Shown: positions 47,754 through 59,721 of the stretch, one piece after another
How positions within the stretch are numbered: position 1 is the stretch's first letter
Layout of the letters: each line of letters opens with the position of its first letter
Assembly (NCBI GenBank): GCA_022828595.1
Contig: JAKGHH010000002.1
Location: 44,238,222 to 44,302,221 of the forward strand
Origin: Nelumbo lutea
Taxonomy: Eukaryota > Streptophyta > Magnoliopsida > Proteales > Nelumbonaceae
Reading direction: 5' to 3'
DNA length: 64,000 nucleotides
The notes under the pieces: model-generated
What the model was told of the DNA's origin: nothing
Seen by the model: the letters and a program-made list of their open reading frames with translations, nothing else
Database searches by the model: none
Translations under genes and position numbers: made by a program

Positions 47754-48013
47754 ACGACATCGATGCTGTCCAGAGGTATCAACCCAGATAATCCGTATAA
47801 ACACAATGTCCTTTTGAAATGTCATTACTAAGTCATTGGATACAGCATTCTTCGAATCAAAAAGATCAATAATCCCATCAATTTTGTAAAGCCGAATTGC
47901 ATTTTTCTTAAAGATGTCTTCAGCTGCTTCCACAGCTTCAGGAATTGTGAAGTCACCATCATCACATGCATCACATAGAACAGAAAATACAACTTCTCGT
48001 GCTATTTTAGCAC
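47754..48013 (-). CDS. NodGS: NodGS internal exon: end of amidohydrolase domain and start of GS domain
   Basis: A 260-bp minus-strand exon. It starts by completing a Gly codon, then AKIAREVVFSVLCDACDDGD and PEAVEAAEDIFKKNAIRLYKI, the conserved C-terminal helices of the FluG-type amidohydrolase. After a linker it reads IVFIRIIWVDTSGQHRCR, the first strand of the GS beta-grasp domain. Both halves in one exon are the decisive evidence for the fusion protein. The acceptor CTGTAG precedes 48013 and the donor GTGAGT begins at 47753. It ends in phase 0, fitting VVPIKRF of the next exon. Plant NodGS-type proteins are cytosolic with unsettled enzymatic activity. The frame is clean. Confidence 0.9.
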
Positions 48014-49325
48014 CTACAGAGTAAAAAACGAAAGGTGATAAAAGAAGAACATAACAGTAGTTCCTGTGAATAAAACAATTAGCAATTTTATTATGTCAAT
48101 ACTTGGTGTTGTAGTAGATGATTCTCTCATGTGTGGACCTATTTGTCCTGTTATATGTTTTGTTTCTTTCTTCTTATTACTGTTAGTAGTTATTCCGCTT
48201 TAGTCCTCGGGCCCATTAGTGCTCTTAAGTTATTAGTGCTAGTATTACTAATCAGGGGATTTTTTTGCATTTTTTTGTACCTCTAATCAAAGTCTTAATG
48301 AAAACAATTAGGGTTGGCCAGAGAGTGATTCTGCCACCCATTCTTTTCAATTTTCTCTTCTTCTACTTTTTCTCTGAAACCCTTGCAGGTCTGGGAACAC
48401 TTGGGTTAGCAAGAGGTTTTATTGTGATACACAATGATCAAATATCTTCTAATCTTTAAAGTTGATAGCAGAAAAGCATAAACGGGTTCTAAATAGCCAT
48501 TTCCCTGGATATTTCCTACTGACACAATACTTTGAACCCCTAAAAGACTCCTATTTAGCCTTGTGAGGCCAGCTGTCTACGATATTCATTCATTGGGTGA
48601 GATCCTGGTAAGAGGTTCACTCGGCTCCACCAGATCACCCTCATCTACTCCCTCACCCTCTCACGCTCATCACAACATTCTTCCAGATGTTGCTAGAGAT
48701 TCTACATTGTTAGTGTGAATGCTTGCTAGAGATTCCACATTGTTAGAGTGTGTTCCAGTCACGACTGCTGCCAGTGGCAGGGAAAAGCATAGCAAACATT
48801 AGTGCCTTTAAGAAGAAAATGCTTGTATTAAAAACATTGTGGTTTAATGGAACATCCTAGAATAAAACATAAATAGGAAGAATTAGTCACAAAACCCTTG
48901 TAGATGATGGAATGTGAAACAGCAAATATATTAAAATCATGTCAATTTTTTGGATTTTGACCAAAAGTGGGAGAGAAAGATTGTCTAAAGCCTATCGTTA
49001 CACTTCCATTCTAAATTTGAGGTGCCAAAACTTACACATTTGACTTAAACTTGATGTCATTCAAAAGATTATCAGGTTAACTACCAAAGAAGTCAAAAAT
49101 CATGCAATAAAAACAAGAGGTGAGAACTTACAAAGAATATACATCCTATAATGAGAATCTTTACTTTCAGGCTAGTCCTTAAAGATTTAGGAATGTTGCT
49201 CATTTTTCCTATAATTACTTCAAGTTAGATTAGGTAAATTATTGAGATTGGTTCATTGGGTCCTATCTTAGGTAGGGCTGTAGTTTCTTTAAGCCAGATG
49301 CTATCAATACATTGTAGAAATTATT
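48014..49325. other. NodGS intron with a possible solo LTR at about 48107-48440
   Basis: No exon. From 48107 the sequence TGTTGTAGTAGATGATTCTCTCATG and the following region up to GTGATACACA (about 48435) look like a copia LTR: a TG start, a T-rich leader, a GGGTTGGCCAGAG...TTTTCTCTTCTTC 3' part and a CA end. No second copy or target duplication was found, so the call is tentative. Confidence 0.35.
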
Positions 49326-49700
49326 ATTTTTTTATTGGTATACTTCACTTATGTTTAGGAAAAAGAGACAATTATATTGTTGTGCACCCCTAGTACAAAT
49401 TATCCCTATTCATCCTTTGCTTTGCAAGTGAATCAGCTACACTGTTTGCTGGTCTATGCATCTATGACCACATCACTACCAATTCTGTAGCAATCTGTTT
49501 GATTTGTGCTAAGGTATATTTGCACTGTCATGTTGTCTTAGAGTTGTTTGTGAGCCATCCTACCATAGTTTTGGAATCTCCTTTGATTGGTAACCTTGAA
49601 CATTATTATTGGTGTTTTATGAAAGTTATTTTTGATGTCATGTTCTTGGAGTAGCATTTCCTCCATGAAACTTAACCATAGATATTAATACAAATAATCC
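49326..49700 (-). mobile_element. LINE10: degenerate LINE tail (RNase H)
   Basis: The minus strand keeps eroded RNase H end motifs: a GDSKTMVGWL-like stretch near 49560-49590 and an ANSVADSLAKQ-like stretch near 49420-49450. A T-rich tract is at 49326-49337. No intact frame remains. Confidence 0.5.
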
Positions 49701-49817
49701 TACAGCATCTTACAGCTTCATAGTAAAAAGTAGATTTTCTGATCATATTGATAAAATTAGCATCATCATCAATGCATAGCCATCAGATATTGTTGATAAG
49801 TAAAATTATTGACTTAC

Positions 49818-49866
49818 CTAAATAAAAGGTTTCAGGAAATGCATAACCATCAGTGCTGAACATGAC
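49818..49866 (-). CDS. NodGS: NodGS internal exon: MFSTDGYAFPETFYLG segment of amidohydrolase
   Basis: A 49-bp minus-strand exon translating VMFSTDGYAFPETFYLG. In FluG-type amidohydrolases this contains the conserved S-T-D metal-site Asp near the end of the barrel. The acceptor is TTACAG (49867-49872) and the donor GTAAGT begins at 49817. It ends one base into a Gly codon completed by the 47754-48013 exon. Upstream exons for the rest of the amidohydrolase domain were not recognised to the right and may lie beyond the window. Confidence 0.85.
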
Positions 49867-50093
49867 CTGTAAAGAATTGCATGTTTAATATTTGAGGCTA
49901 CAAGTACAAGAAGAAAAAACAAAGCATATAAAAAATAAGAAACATGCGCTCATCCTTGTAAACATTACCAATGTTACAATTTTTAATACTATTCAATTAA
50001 TTTCATCAATTGAACAGATAGGTTTGATAAAAAATAACTATGAAACTTATTTATTTAAACTAACACTTTTTAGCCTAAAAAATATTGCAACTT

Positions 50094-50566
50094 TTTTTTT
50101 TGATCAATAACACCAGCTTCATTAAATTAAAAGAAAAGAGGGAATATGGATACAAGAGGGCAGATAAAATATCTTAGCTCCCCAAAAACAGAAAACAAAG
50201 GAAATGCAAAGAGAAAAGATTAAAAAATAGCCCAAAATACAGACTCCCTATTCACTCCTTGCTTGGCCAACCCATCCACAAATGAGTTGACACTCCTCTT
50301 CACCCAGCTGTAGTGAATCTCAATGTCCCTACCCAGCCATAAGAACTGTTTTTTTTTTCATTGTTAAAGTTTTACAAACCACTGTCCTCTATCTTCAACC
50401 AACTAACCACTGCCTTCGAATCACCCTCCAGAATCAAACGGCTGATATTTAATTCTTTTGCTCTTCAAATTCCTTCAAGCGCTACAAGGATCTCAGCCCT
50501 AAGAGAGTCACCTTCTCCAATAGTGCTAGAGAATAAAGCAATAACAATCCCTTCCTCAAAAAAAAA
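50094..50566 (-). mobile_element. LINE11: short 5'-truncated copy of the LINE4 family, 8-bp TSD
   Basis: Starts with a T-run (about 50091-50100) and GATCAATAACACCAGCTTC exactly as LINE4 does. It runs through RNase H codons (for example ILEGDSKAVVSWL on the minus strand, about 50400-50440). It stops at about 50557, where nine A's follow. The octamer TGCAACTT is found at 50086-50093 and 50567-50574. The extra A-run at the 5' junction is unusual. Confidence 0.8.
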
Positions 50567-50760
50567 TGCAACTTATCAACTATTTTTATTCATTTGTCAA
50601 TAAAGTTTATTGCCACCATCAAAAAAAAGTTCATTGCCTTAAGTTTACAAACTTACTTTTCTTCCTTTTGTTGCTTACCCTTATATGGCAGGTCTCTTTT
50701 GTCATTTTACAGTTTTACCCTTCTTAGCTTCTCTTTTTAACTTGAGAAAGAACTAGAACC

Positions 50761-51740
50761 TCACATGGCCTGGGAAACAAAGTTTCCATGGGCAAATAAG
50801 GTAGGATTGGTGAAGTTTATTTGTCTTGGGCTAGTGGTAGGAGGATGACAATGAGTACACCACAACTTATCTTTGTCATCCACCCTTTTTTGAGAATCAA
50901 TCTTAGGCTTTCCATGGAGATCCCAACAAGTGTCCCTAGTGTGCATGCATCGCTGGCAATGAGTACACCACAGCTTATCTTTGTCTTCCACCCTTTTCCA
51001 AGAATCAATCTTCTTAACAGAACTTCCATTACTTGAATTTGTACCTCCCTTGACAGCTAGAGAAACCAGCTCCCCCTCCGAACAATTCATAACATTCCTC
51101 CTGCTTTCTTTTGACTGTACTAGACCATATACTTCCTGCACTGATGGGAGCTCTTTACTTCCCAGTATCTAAACCCTAATAGATTCATACATTGGGTTCA
51201 GCCCCAAAAGGCAAGCAAAAAACCATTGCTGAGACTCCTCTCCCCTTGCTTGCAAGTTGAAGAAGCAGCTTGCAACTGATAAGTCTCCGCATAATGACAT
51301 TGTTCTGAGTAAGTAGATTTAGCTTGCTCCCAAATCTCAAAGGCAGTTTCATCCCACATGAACGTTTTCTTACTTGTGGCATCATAGACAACAATAGCCA
51401 CGACAGTATCATGTTTTATTGGTCCCACCTATCATGTTCTGCACTTCCTGACCTTGGTTCTTATCTTACCATTGATATAACCTATTTTCTCCCTTGCAGT
51501 TATGTAGCGTTTAATATCCTTAGATCATTCTATGTAATTAAGTCCATCAAACGGGATTACAGCCATAGGCAAATTCATGTCTAATGCCCCACTCATTCCG
51601 CTGTGGCCAGAAGACCCACCAGAGGTCACTGAATCCTTCGAAGACATTGATAGAAAGGACCTAATTACATAGTTCGCCACTGTCACAAGAATATTCGAAT
51701 TCACATAAACCAGAACTGCAGGCCAGTTCCTCTTCAATTA
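50761..51740 (-). pseudogene. Copia G gag with duplicated zinc-knuckle segment
   Basis: The frame from about 51645 (MSSKDSVTSGG) to 51198 holds gag (PMAVIPFDGLNY, TFMWDETAFEIWEQAKSTYSEQ) with stops near 51540 and 51430. The frame 51141-50761 holds SKESRRNVMNCSEGE..., then KRVEDKDKLWCTHC...HTRDTCWDLHGKP, and then the KRVDDKDKLWCTHC phrase a second time, 108 bp later. The second knuckle is incomplete. The frame ends shortly afterwards. Confidence 0.8.
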
Positions 51741-52154
51741 AACCAAAGAATGCACACTACTACACTGCTGAAATGAATTCCAGAGAAGGGACAGTTATTC
51801 TACTGGTCTGGACAGCCCCTATGAGGATCACTACACTCTATTTCAGGCCATACAAGCACTCCAAACACCACAAACAAATATAAAACTGCTGCTACAGCAG
51901 ACACAGGTCGTCTAGGCCACCACAACCCAGTTACAGGGTACAAAACAATATCACACGTTCCATATGGGACTGAAAACACCCTTCACAGCATGAGTGTACC
52001 CCCTTTTTAGGGGGTTCTTGGCACACGACCAAGAAAGAAAAAGAAAAAAGACACTTACAGGTCAATCGATGTGTTTTTCCTGCTGGCTTCAATCAGAAGA
52101 AGAAGAAAACTGAAGCAAAAAGATGGTCGAACTGACTTTAATCTCAGAATCGAT

Positions 52155-52166
52155 GCTCTGATACCA
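52155..52166 (-). promoter_or_regulatory. Primer-binding site of copia G
   Basis: TGGTATCAGAGC on the minus strand, identical to that of copia A, directly after the LTR. Confidence 0.85.
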
Positions 52167-52321
52167 TGTTTTGGAGTCAAAAAGATAGGCTGGCGGCACC
52201 AGCACTTCTATTTATGTTAGGGTGACATAAAAAATAGGTACAAGGACAAAAATGCCCCTGCGGCATAGTACAACTACTGTTAACAGATATTACATATATT
52301 CATGAGTTCACAGATTTCAAC
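52167..52321 (-). repeat. 5' LTR of copia G (partial)
   Basis: On the minus strand it starts (T)GTTGAAATCTGTG, with the first T missing or changed, and ends CCAAAACA next to the primer site. It is shorter than the copia A LTR. Confidence 0.7.
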
Positions 52322-52439
52322 TGGTCAACTCATGTAAGAGTTAACGAGTCATTCTCTTTGGGTAGCACTCCTTATAGATATGAAGGCAAAGCCTTCATTG
52401 TCATACTTAAGCGATATAGGACAATGAACAACCAAGTTT

Positions 52440-52628
52440 TTTTCTTTTTCTTTTTTTGATAAGTATAAGAGAAATTTTCACTAAAATTAAAAAAGAAAGG
52501 AGCTTAGTAAATCCTGGGTAGGTCTTAAGGCAACACCTAATAACAAAACTAGAACAAAAAAATTACAAAATCAATTATCCATTTCACAATTATGTAGCCC
52601 CAACTTCTCCCAATCAGGCAATATCAAA
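52440..52628 (-). mobile_element. LINE13: short LINE tail
   Basis: A T-rich tract at 52440-52460 followed by GATAAGTATAAGAG on the + strand has the form of a minus-strand LINE 3' end. The sequence ends where the plus-strand LINE12 begins. Little coding similarity remains. Confidence 0.4.
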
Positions 52629-52890
52629 TCCCAGTTGGTTGACAAGGAATATGTCGGTCACTGTACAGTGGGTGGGGAGATCAGCAAATACTTTCTCAGA
52701 TGTGTTAGCCAAGCAAGGGGTAAATAGGGAAGAATTGTTTTGGGCTCAGCTGTGATTCCTGTTTTTCTTTCCTAGTTTACTTGTAAGATTCAAGAAGGGG
52801 CTGCAGCTCGTGCCTCTCCCTGGGATGTTGTATGAATTCACTCTAAATTAGTTTCTGAATTAATAAATCTATTATCATTCATAAAAAAAA
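52629..52890 (+). mobile_element. LINE12: plus-strand tail of the LINE3 family
   Basis: Reads RNase H end codons (SVTVQWVGRSANTFSDVLAKQG...EELFWAQL) and a 3' region nearly the same as LINE3 in reverse complement, ending in the A-run at 52883-52890. Only about 260 bp was integrated. Confidence 0.85.
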
Positions 52891-55145
52891 GGTTTGCCAA
52901 TGTCGTCCCTAGTTTGTCCAGCTTCCAACCTTTTCTTTGAAGCTTATTCTAATCCTTACTAATGCCTTTCATCTACAATCTAGGATGTTGAATGAACAAG
53001 CACTATGAGAATGAAGACCTTGCATATTCTTTGTCCCACATTGCTCAAGTATGAAAGTGGATGTTTTGCCTTCACCTATATAAGAAGAGACACCCATGAA
53101 TGTTGGGTGGTAACAATTTCAATGTCCTAAGCCCAAAGCCAAGCTTGGCTTGGCCTAAGCCCGTACAATAGTTCTTTCATGTATTCCATACATGCTGATA
53201 TAATATAAAATATTATAAAATATTTAAAACTTTATTTACCAAAGAAATAAATATTTAAAACTTTATTATTTAGTCCTATAAACCCATATGCCGGCCTGGG
53301 ATCATATTTCAGTCCTGGGGTCCGGGCCAGGCCCGGGCATAGACTATAATTCTTAGGGTAAAAGACTAAAACATACCCAGAGGTTTTCAAATAAACTTAA
53401 ATATACCTTGTGGGCTGATCCCACTGGGCTTAAATATACCCTCCTTTAGTTAAAGTTACATGTCATTTGCATGTAACCAATTTAAAATTTTAAAAGCCCT
53501 ATTGTTTCATGAAACAGATCATCTATATATTGACCAGAGATTCTGCCAAAATGCTCTAGATGCTGGAATGTTTCCCCCTTAACCATTTCCGCACCAGCTT
53601 CCCTGCCCTCATCCATCTCATGGGACTGATTATTCTTGCAGATGCCACTGATGGTGTCCTGATCTGCAACAAAGGATAATGAGAATGATCATTCTTACCA
53701 CCTATAAGCATTGTGCAAATCAACAGGTTGGAGCTACCAGGCCAGGGAACTGAACAAAAGAAGTCCCCCAACAATAGTGCCAATGAAAACCACTATTTGG
53801 CTTTGACTCCAATTTGTATTCCATTGCAACATAACAATAAAGCTACCCATTGAACATGAAACTATTAGGTGATGATATAACAGAGGCCCAAAAGCAAGTT
53901 ATATCTCATCTCCAATCAAAGATGACAAAACAATGTAGTGCCCTCACAAAACAGATTATCCATTTCTCTCCACAGAAAATCAGTCTATATCAATTGTAAG
54001 ATGCGTGGATGAAGATAATGAAACCAAAAAGAGCTGATTGGTTTGCAATTCTCAAAAAAATGAGGTTGGAACATCTCCTGCTATTCTAGGCGATCTCTCC
54101 CACGTTGTGGTATGAAGACATTGGTATCTATTCAAAAAGGTACCTCATGGAGTTTTTAATAGTAATAGCACACACAATTTGGCATTTGGACAGATATTAA
54201 CTGCCAACCGTCTTGAGTAGCCATGCTATGTGCCATTCAGATGTCTGTATTGATGGACATTGGGCAGCATTATTTCAACATCTCCACAAAGACCAATGTA
54301 AAAAAACTTACTCTGTTTTTTTCTTGATTTTTTGGGGGCCTTTCGTCTCATCCAATCTCCAGCAGCAATGGTTCTCAACATCTAAAAGCCCTTAAACTGT
54401 CTAAGGACTGTTGTAAAGAAGGTAAGATTCCTGCTAAGCTACAACGCAAACTGAATTCTCTGGATTCAAACATCAGAAAATCCAGCCACCACCAGATAAG
54501 CTTCAACAACAGGCCGGATTTGCATATTATCACAGACAAACACCGACTCTGAGTTTTCGCATAGACTTTTTATTTGACTCTAACACAACCTCCAAAGCAT
54601 GTTTCTACAACATCGTATGCAAACCAAACAAATGGATTGCTTTTGAAAAGATGGATTGCAGGCCATAAATAGTATCCACATCTTGCTCAAGGTGGAGTGG
54701 GGAATGGAAAACTTGAACAGGGCTATATGATTATAAGGGCACTGAATGGTTCGATTGCAACTGAGGAATGGAGAACCTACCCGGTTGCAATGACAGGTGA
54801 AAAAGAGAAGAAAAGAGCAACAAAGGGAGAGAGAGAGAGAGAACTCAATTATCACAACTCTTTGTGAGAGGAAAAAACAATGAACACTTTTTTTTCGAAA
54901 TACCATTTGATTTCACATATTAACCAATAGAAAGTGCAAAAAAAAAACAACTGATCTGATTTAAAAACTGTATAGAAAAGAAAAGAAAAAGATTGTGCAG
55001 AGAAAAGAAGAGAAAGGTTCAAGAGAATGGGGAGAAACCAAAACAGAATTAAGTCCTTCCCTGTGAGCAGTGTTCTAATGATTGTGGGCTCAGAGATTAG
55101 GTGTAAGAGACCATTACAGGGCTGATTACCTAATGGCTTTATTTT
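52891..55145. other. Non-coding interval between LINE12 and copia E
   Basis: No certain gene. A GC-rich segment at 53286-53342 (GCCGGCCTGGGATC ... GGGCCAGGCCCGGGC) resembles the small palindromic repeat at 25278. A possible pair of minus-strand exons of an unrecognised gene lies at about 53492-53830 and is discussed under findings. A GA simple repeat is at 54824-54842. Confidence 0.45.
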
Positions 55146-55436
55146 TGTAATCTTAGGAGCTGTACTCGAAGTAGCAAAGGAGAGAAGAGAAATTCTGAAG
55201 TGCAGTGAATGTCGAACTGTACTAGTCAGTCGACCATGCTATTATTTATATATGAATGTAGTACAAAGTACAAGAAATTACTGGGATGCCCCTGATTAGT
55301 GATGGGACACTCGGATGACTTAAATCATTAAACAGGATTAGGCCCATTAACACAGGCCCAGTTACACGATAAGTTAAACATAAGTATGGGCTAATAAGAA
55401 CTCTTATAAGCCGAACATCACTCTAACATTCTAACA
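55146..55436 (-). repeat. 3' LTR of copia E
   Basis: Minus-strand LTR from TGTTAGAATGTTAGAGTG to CCTAAGATTACA, with the canonical TG...CA ends. Confidence 0.9.
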
Positions 55437-55448
55437 CTCCCCCTCAAG

Positions 55449-58400
55449 CTAAGCATGGATATCAATCATGTTTAGCTTGCCAAGTAAGTCCCTGAACTTT
55501 GTTGTTGACAGCCCTTTAGTTATTACATCTACAATCTGCATCTCTGATGGAGTATAAGGCACATGGAGTTCTCCTGAAATAATTCTTTCTCTGACAAAGT
55601 GTTGATCGATTTCAATATGTTTTGTCCTGTCATGCTGCACGGGATTGTTGGCAATGTTGATGGCAGCTTTATTATCACAATACAGCCTAAGAGGACCCTC
55701 AGTTTTGATACCAAGCTCATTAAGAAGAGTTATGAGCCATAAGAGTTCAGCAACACCGTGTGCCATAGCTCGGTATTCTGCTTCTGCACTTGATCTAGCC
55801 ACAACATTTTGCTTCTTACTGCGCCATGTGACTAGGTTTCCTCCCAAGAATGTACAGTAACCTGAGGTTGCTTTTCTGTCTCCAACAGACCCAGCCCAAT
55901 CAGCATCAATGTAGGCTTCAATTTCAAGTCTGTTGTTTTTCCTGAATAGAATTCCTTTCCCTGGGCAAGTCTTCAAGTATCTGAGAATTCTTTCCACTGC
56001 TCTCATATGAGGGGTCTTTGGTGAGTGCATGAATTGACTGACAACATGCACTGCATAAGCAATGTGTGGTCGAGTAAGGGATAAGTATATCAATTTTCCT
56101 ACCAATTTTTGGTACCTTTCTTTATCACAGTATTCCTCACCCATTGATTCTTGTAATCCATGGTTCGGTTCTATTGGAGTGTCTGCTGGCCTGCACCCCA
56201 TCATGCATGTTTCCTCTAGGAGATCTAGCACTTATTTTCGTTGACATATGTATATTCCTTCTCTTGATCTAGCAACTTCAATCCCAAGAAAATATCTCAG
56301 ATTTCCCAGGTCTTTGATCTCAAATTCTAAAACTAAGAACTCCTTCAGCCTCTTCATCTCTTCCACATCATTTCCAGTAAACACCATATCATCCACATAA
56401 ACAATGAGTTTTGTAAGTTTGTCATCTTGTCTTCTTGTAAACAATGTTTGATCTACACTGCTCTGAGTATACCCCACTTTCTTCATGGCCATACAAAGTC
56501 TCTCAAACCATGCCCGGGGAGACTGTTTCAAACCATATAATGCTTTCCTTAGTTTACACACCTTCTTTCCAACATCATATCCAGGTGGGGGTTCCATGAA
56601 TACCTCTTCATGAAGATCACCATTTAGGAAGGCATTCTTCACATCCAACTGATGAAGTTCCCAAGAGAATTTTGCTGCTAGTGACAGTAGAACCCTGATT
56701 GTGTTGAGCTTTGCTACTGGGGCAAAGGTTTCCTTGTAGTCAATTCCTTCCTTTTGTGTAAACCCCTTTGCCACAAGTCTGGCCTTGTACCTCTCAATTG
56801 ACCCACCTTCCCTGTACTTTACTGTGAATACCCACTTGCACCCAACAGTGCCTTTCCCCTCTAGCAAGTCCACCAATTCCCACGTTCTTGCTTTCATTTC
56901 TTCATTCATGGCTTCTTTCCACCTTGGATCAGATGCCGCCTCTGAGTACCTGGAAGGGACACATACAGAGAAAAGGGTAGACACAAAGGAATGATAGGCA
57001 GGGGATAAGTGTGAATAAGAAACATAATCAGCTATGGGATGCCGAGTGGTACAAGAACGAACAGGCTTACGGAGAGCAATAGGAAGATCCAAATCTGAAT
57101 TGAGTGAATCAAAATTACCTTGGATTGCAGAGACAGATTGATCTGGGTTCAACTGGTTGCAATCATGAGGTTGAGGGCCCTTATTCCTTCTGTTGTATGT
57201 AAGTATCTCTTTCTCTTGCCTACTGGAACCTTCAGGAGCATCTGCTATATCAGGAAAAGTAACTGGCACAATGGGAGCATCACTAGGTTGACCCGGAATG
57301 TCACAGCTAGGAGTAGTGGAAGGTGATGAAAGGGGAACAAAAAAGAAGTGGGAATGAGAATCCTCTTCCAACCCACTAGTCTCCCCCTGAAGAGGATTCT
57401 GAGAAGACTGGAAATAGGGTTAAGACTCAAAAAAGACTACATCTCTGGTGACATACTTTTTCTTGGAAACAGGATCATAACACTTGTACCCTTTTGTGTA
57501 GGAGAGTACCCCAAAAATATTCCGTTTGTAGCCTTGGGATCCAGCTTGGTTTGCTTTGGATCCTTCACATGTATGAAGCATGTACAGCCAAAAACCGGTA
57601 GGGGAAAGAGGAAATTCTGGAAGAGTGGGACACAAAACAGGGAAAGGAGTCTTCATACCCAATACCTTAGATGGCATCCAATTTATCAAGTATGATGCAG
57701 TGAGAACAACTTGAGACCAATATTGCTTGGGCACATTATGCTGGAAAAGTAGAGCTCGAGCTGTCTCCAATAGGTGCCTGTTCTTGCGCTCAGCAACCCC
57801 ATTTTGCTGAGGGGTGTAAGCACACGATGATTGGTGTAACATACCTGCATCTTCCATGAATGAGCTCAGGGATCTTTCAAAGTATTCAGCTGCATTGTGT
57901 GAACGGAATTTGCTTAATCTTCTTATCAAATTGTGTTTCAACCATCTTGCAAAACATCATAGTTATCCGTGGAACTTCATCATGTCCTTTTAACAGATAA
58001 ATCCAAGTGCATCGAGAATAATGGTCAATAAAACTGATGAAGTAACAGAAGCCATCAATGGAAACAATGGGTGAAGGACCCCAAACATCAGAATGAACCA
58101 AATCAAAAGGGGCTTGAATTTCATTACTAGAAACTGGATACATTGATTTGCATTGTTTTGACATTTGACACACATCACAATTTAAACTCTGACTTGGAAT
58201 GCCCTTACATAATTCAGGAAACAACATTGCTAAGGAAGAAAAAGACAAATGACCTAGCCTAGCATGCCACAGGTGCAACCTAGCTATTGACTCCACACTT
58301 TTCGGACTAGTAGTAGCAGAAGCTTGAAGGCTGAGCTGATATCTGCATCAAAATAGTAGAGGCCCCCATACTCATGACCACTCCAATCATTCTCCTCGTC

Positions 58401-58678
58401 AATCTGTCCTAGAAGACACAATGAGAAGGAAAAAAAGTTATACTGCAGTTCAAATTTTTTGTAAGCTTTGAAACAGACAACAAATTTGATGTAAGACTAG
58501 GAACATGTAGGACTGATTTAAGAGAGAGATCCTTGCTTAGGTCAATCAACCCCTTTCCAGAGATGGTAGAGAGAGACCCATCAGCTACTCTCATCTTATC
58601 CTGGCCAGACAACAAATGATACGAAGAGAATAATGAGGACATATGTGTCATATGGTCAGTGGCTACGGAATCAATCAC
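55449..58678 (-). pseudogene. Copia E pol: protease, integrase, RT, RNase H
   Basis: The protease (58678-58409) reads MIDSVATDHMT, so the Gly of the DSG active site is Val. Integrase (58296-57420) has the zinc segment (HARLGHLSFSSL ... CDVCQMSKQC), HSDVWGPSP and, after a frameshift near 57900, QQNGVAERKNRH. The 379-residue frame 57371-56232 carries RT with GCKWVFTVKYREGGS, NAFLNGDLHEE and the catalytic YVDDMVFTGN. RNase H (56231-55449, 260 residues) follows after one stop and keeps YIDADWAG, SSAEAEYRAMA and CDNKAAINIA. Most domains are individually open. Confidence 0.9.
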
Positions 58679-58767
58679 CCAAGAGGTAGAATTAATGGAA
58701 CTAATTGCACTAAATGCAGAGGCTGTACCTGATTTGGCAAACGAGGTGGAAGCTAAAGGATTGTTCT

Positions 58768-59721
58768 TCAGACGGCAAATGCTCGGCTGAGAACCTCTAC
58801 CTCACTAGCTGTGAAGCCCAAAGTACTTGGTCCAGAGGAGTCAGCAGTCTGCCTTGTGGTGGAAGAGGACACTGTTTGAGTACTCTGTGAGTTGTCACTG
58901 CTGTTGTTGGTGGCAAGATTCCCACTTGTTGTGTGGCCCTTATGCTTTTTGTCCTTTTTCAAAGCAGCTGGCTTCAGATGAGGATACAAGACCCAACATT
59001 TTTCCTTTATGTGTTTCTCACCACCACAATGAGTACACTTGAGGGACTTCTTGTCTTGAAGTCTATTTCCCTTAGTGGAGACTAGGGCTGAATGTTCTCC
59101 AGATAGCTCTGTTGATTGTGTCTGGGAGTCAACTTGCATCTCCTTTCTCCTTACTTCTTCATTCCTCACCAGGTAGTAGACATGGTGAATCTCGAGTAAT
59201 TCATCTCTCCCTAGAATCTGTGACCTTATACCTTCATATACTGGGTCTAGTCCAGCCAGAAACTTGAAGGCTCTGCTCTCCTCAATCTACTTGTCATGCC
59301 TCTCCTTATCCTTGGCATTTTCCCAATCCAAAATCAAGTGATGGTCAAGCTCTTCCCAGAGGCCTTCCAGTGTTGCAAAGTATGTTTCCACGGACACGTC
59401 TCCTTGCCTTAGGGCTGCAATATCTTGGTTCAGCCTGTAGATTCTAGCATTGTTCTTTTTTTGGCTGTATGTCTTGGATACTTTCTCCCAAATTTTAATG
59501 GTTGTCGGGAAATGATGAACAGTTCTGGCCACCTAAGGAGTCGTGGAGGCCAGCAACCAAGACATGACTGTGGCATTTTCCTTGCGCCACACAGTGTATT
59601 CAGGACTGCCAACCTCTGGTTCTTTCTTGTCTCCATCCAAATAGCCTGTGAGTTCACGAGAGGTAATGAATAGCCTTGCTGAGACGGACCACTCTCTGAA
59701 GTTATACTCATCCAATAGCAC
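58768..59721 (-). pseudogene. Copia E gag with zinc knuckle
   Basis: The minus-strand frame around 59721-59287 includes the gag start region (LLDEYNFREWSVSARLFI, a stop near 59535, then TIKIWEKVSKTYSQKKNNARIY). A stop near 59288 follows. The frame 59169-58768 has EEVRRKEMQVDSQ and a CCHC knuckle, CTHCGGEKHIKEKC, near 59035, followed by a lysine-rich and a serine/threonine-rich stretch. Two nonsense codons are the main lesions. Confidence 0.85.

Larger units (their letters stand above)
50761..52321 (-). mobile_element. Copia G: LTR plus gag remnant of the copia A family
   Basis: Minus-strand element with a 5' LTR at 52167-52321, primer site at 52155-52166, leader and a gag region ending just after the zinc knuckles at about 50761. 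Protease through RNase H and the 3' LTR are absent. The LTR shares GTTGAAATCT and CAGGGGCATT with copia A, and the gag begins MSSKDSVTSGG... as copia A begins MSSEDSSVSSG.... It is therefore a deleted member of that family in inverse orientation. Confidence 0.85.
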
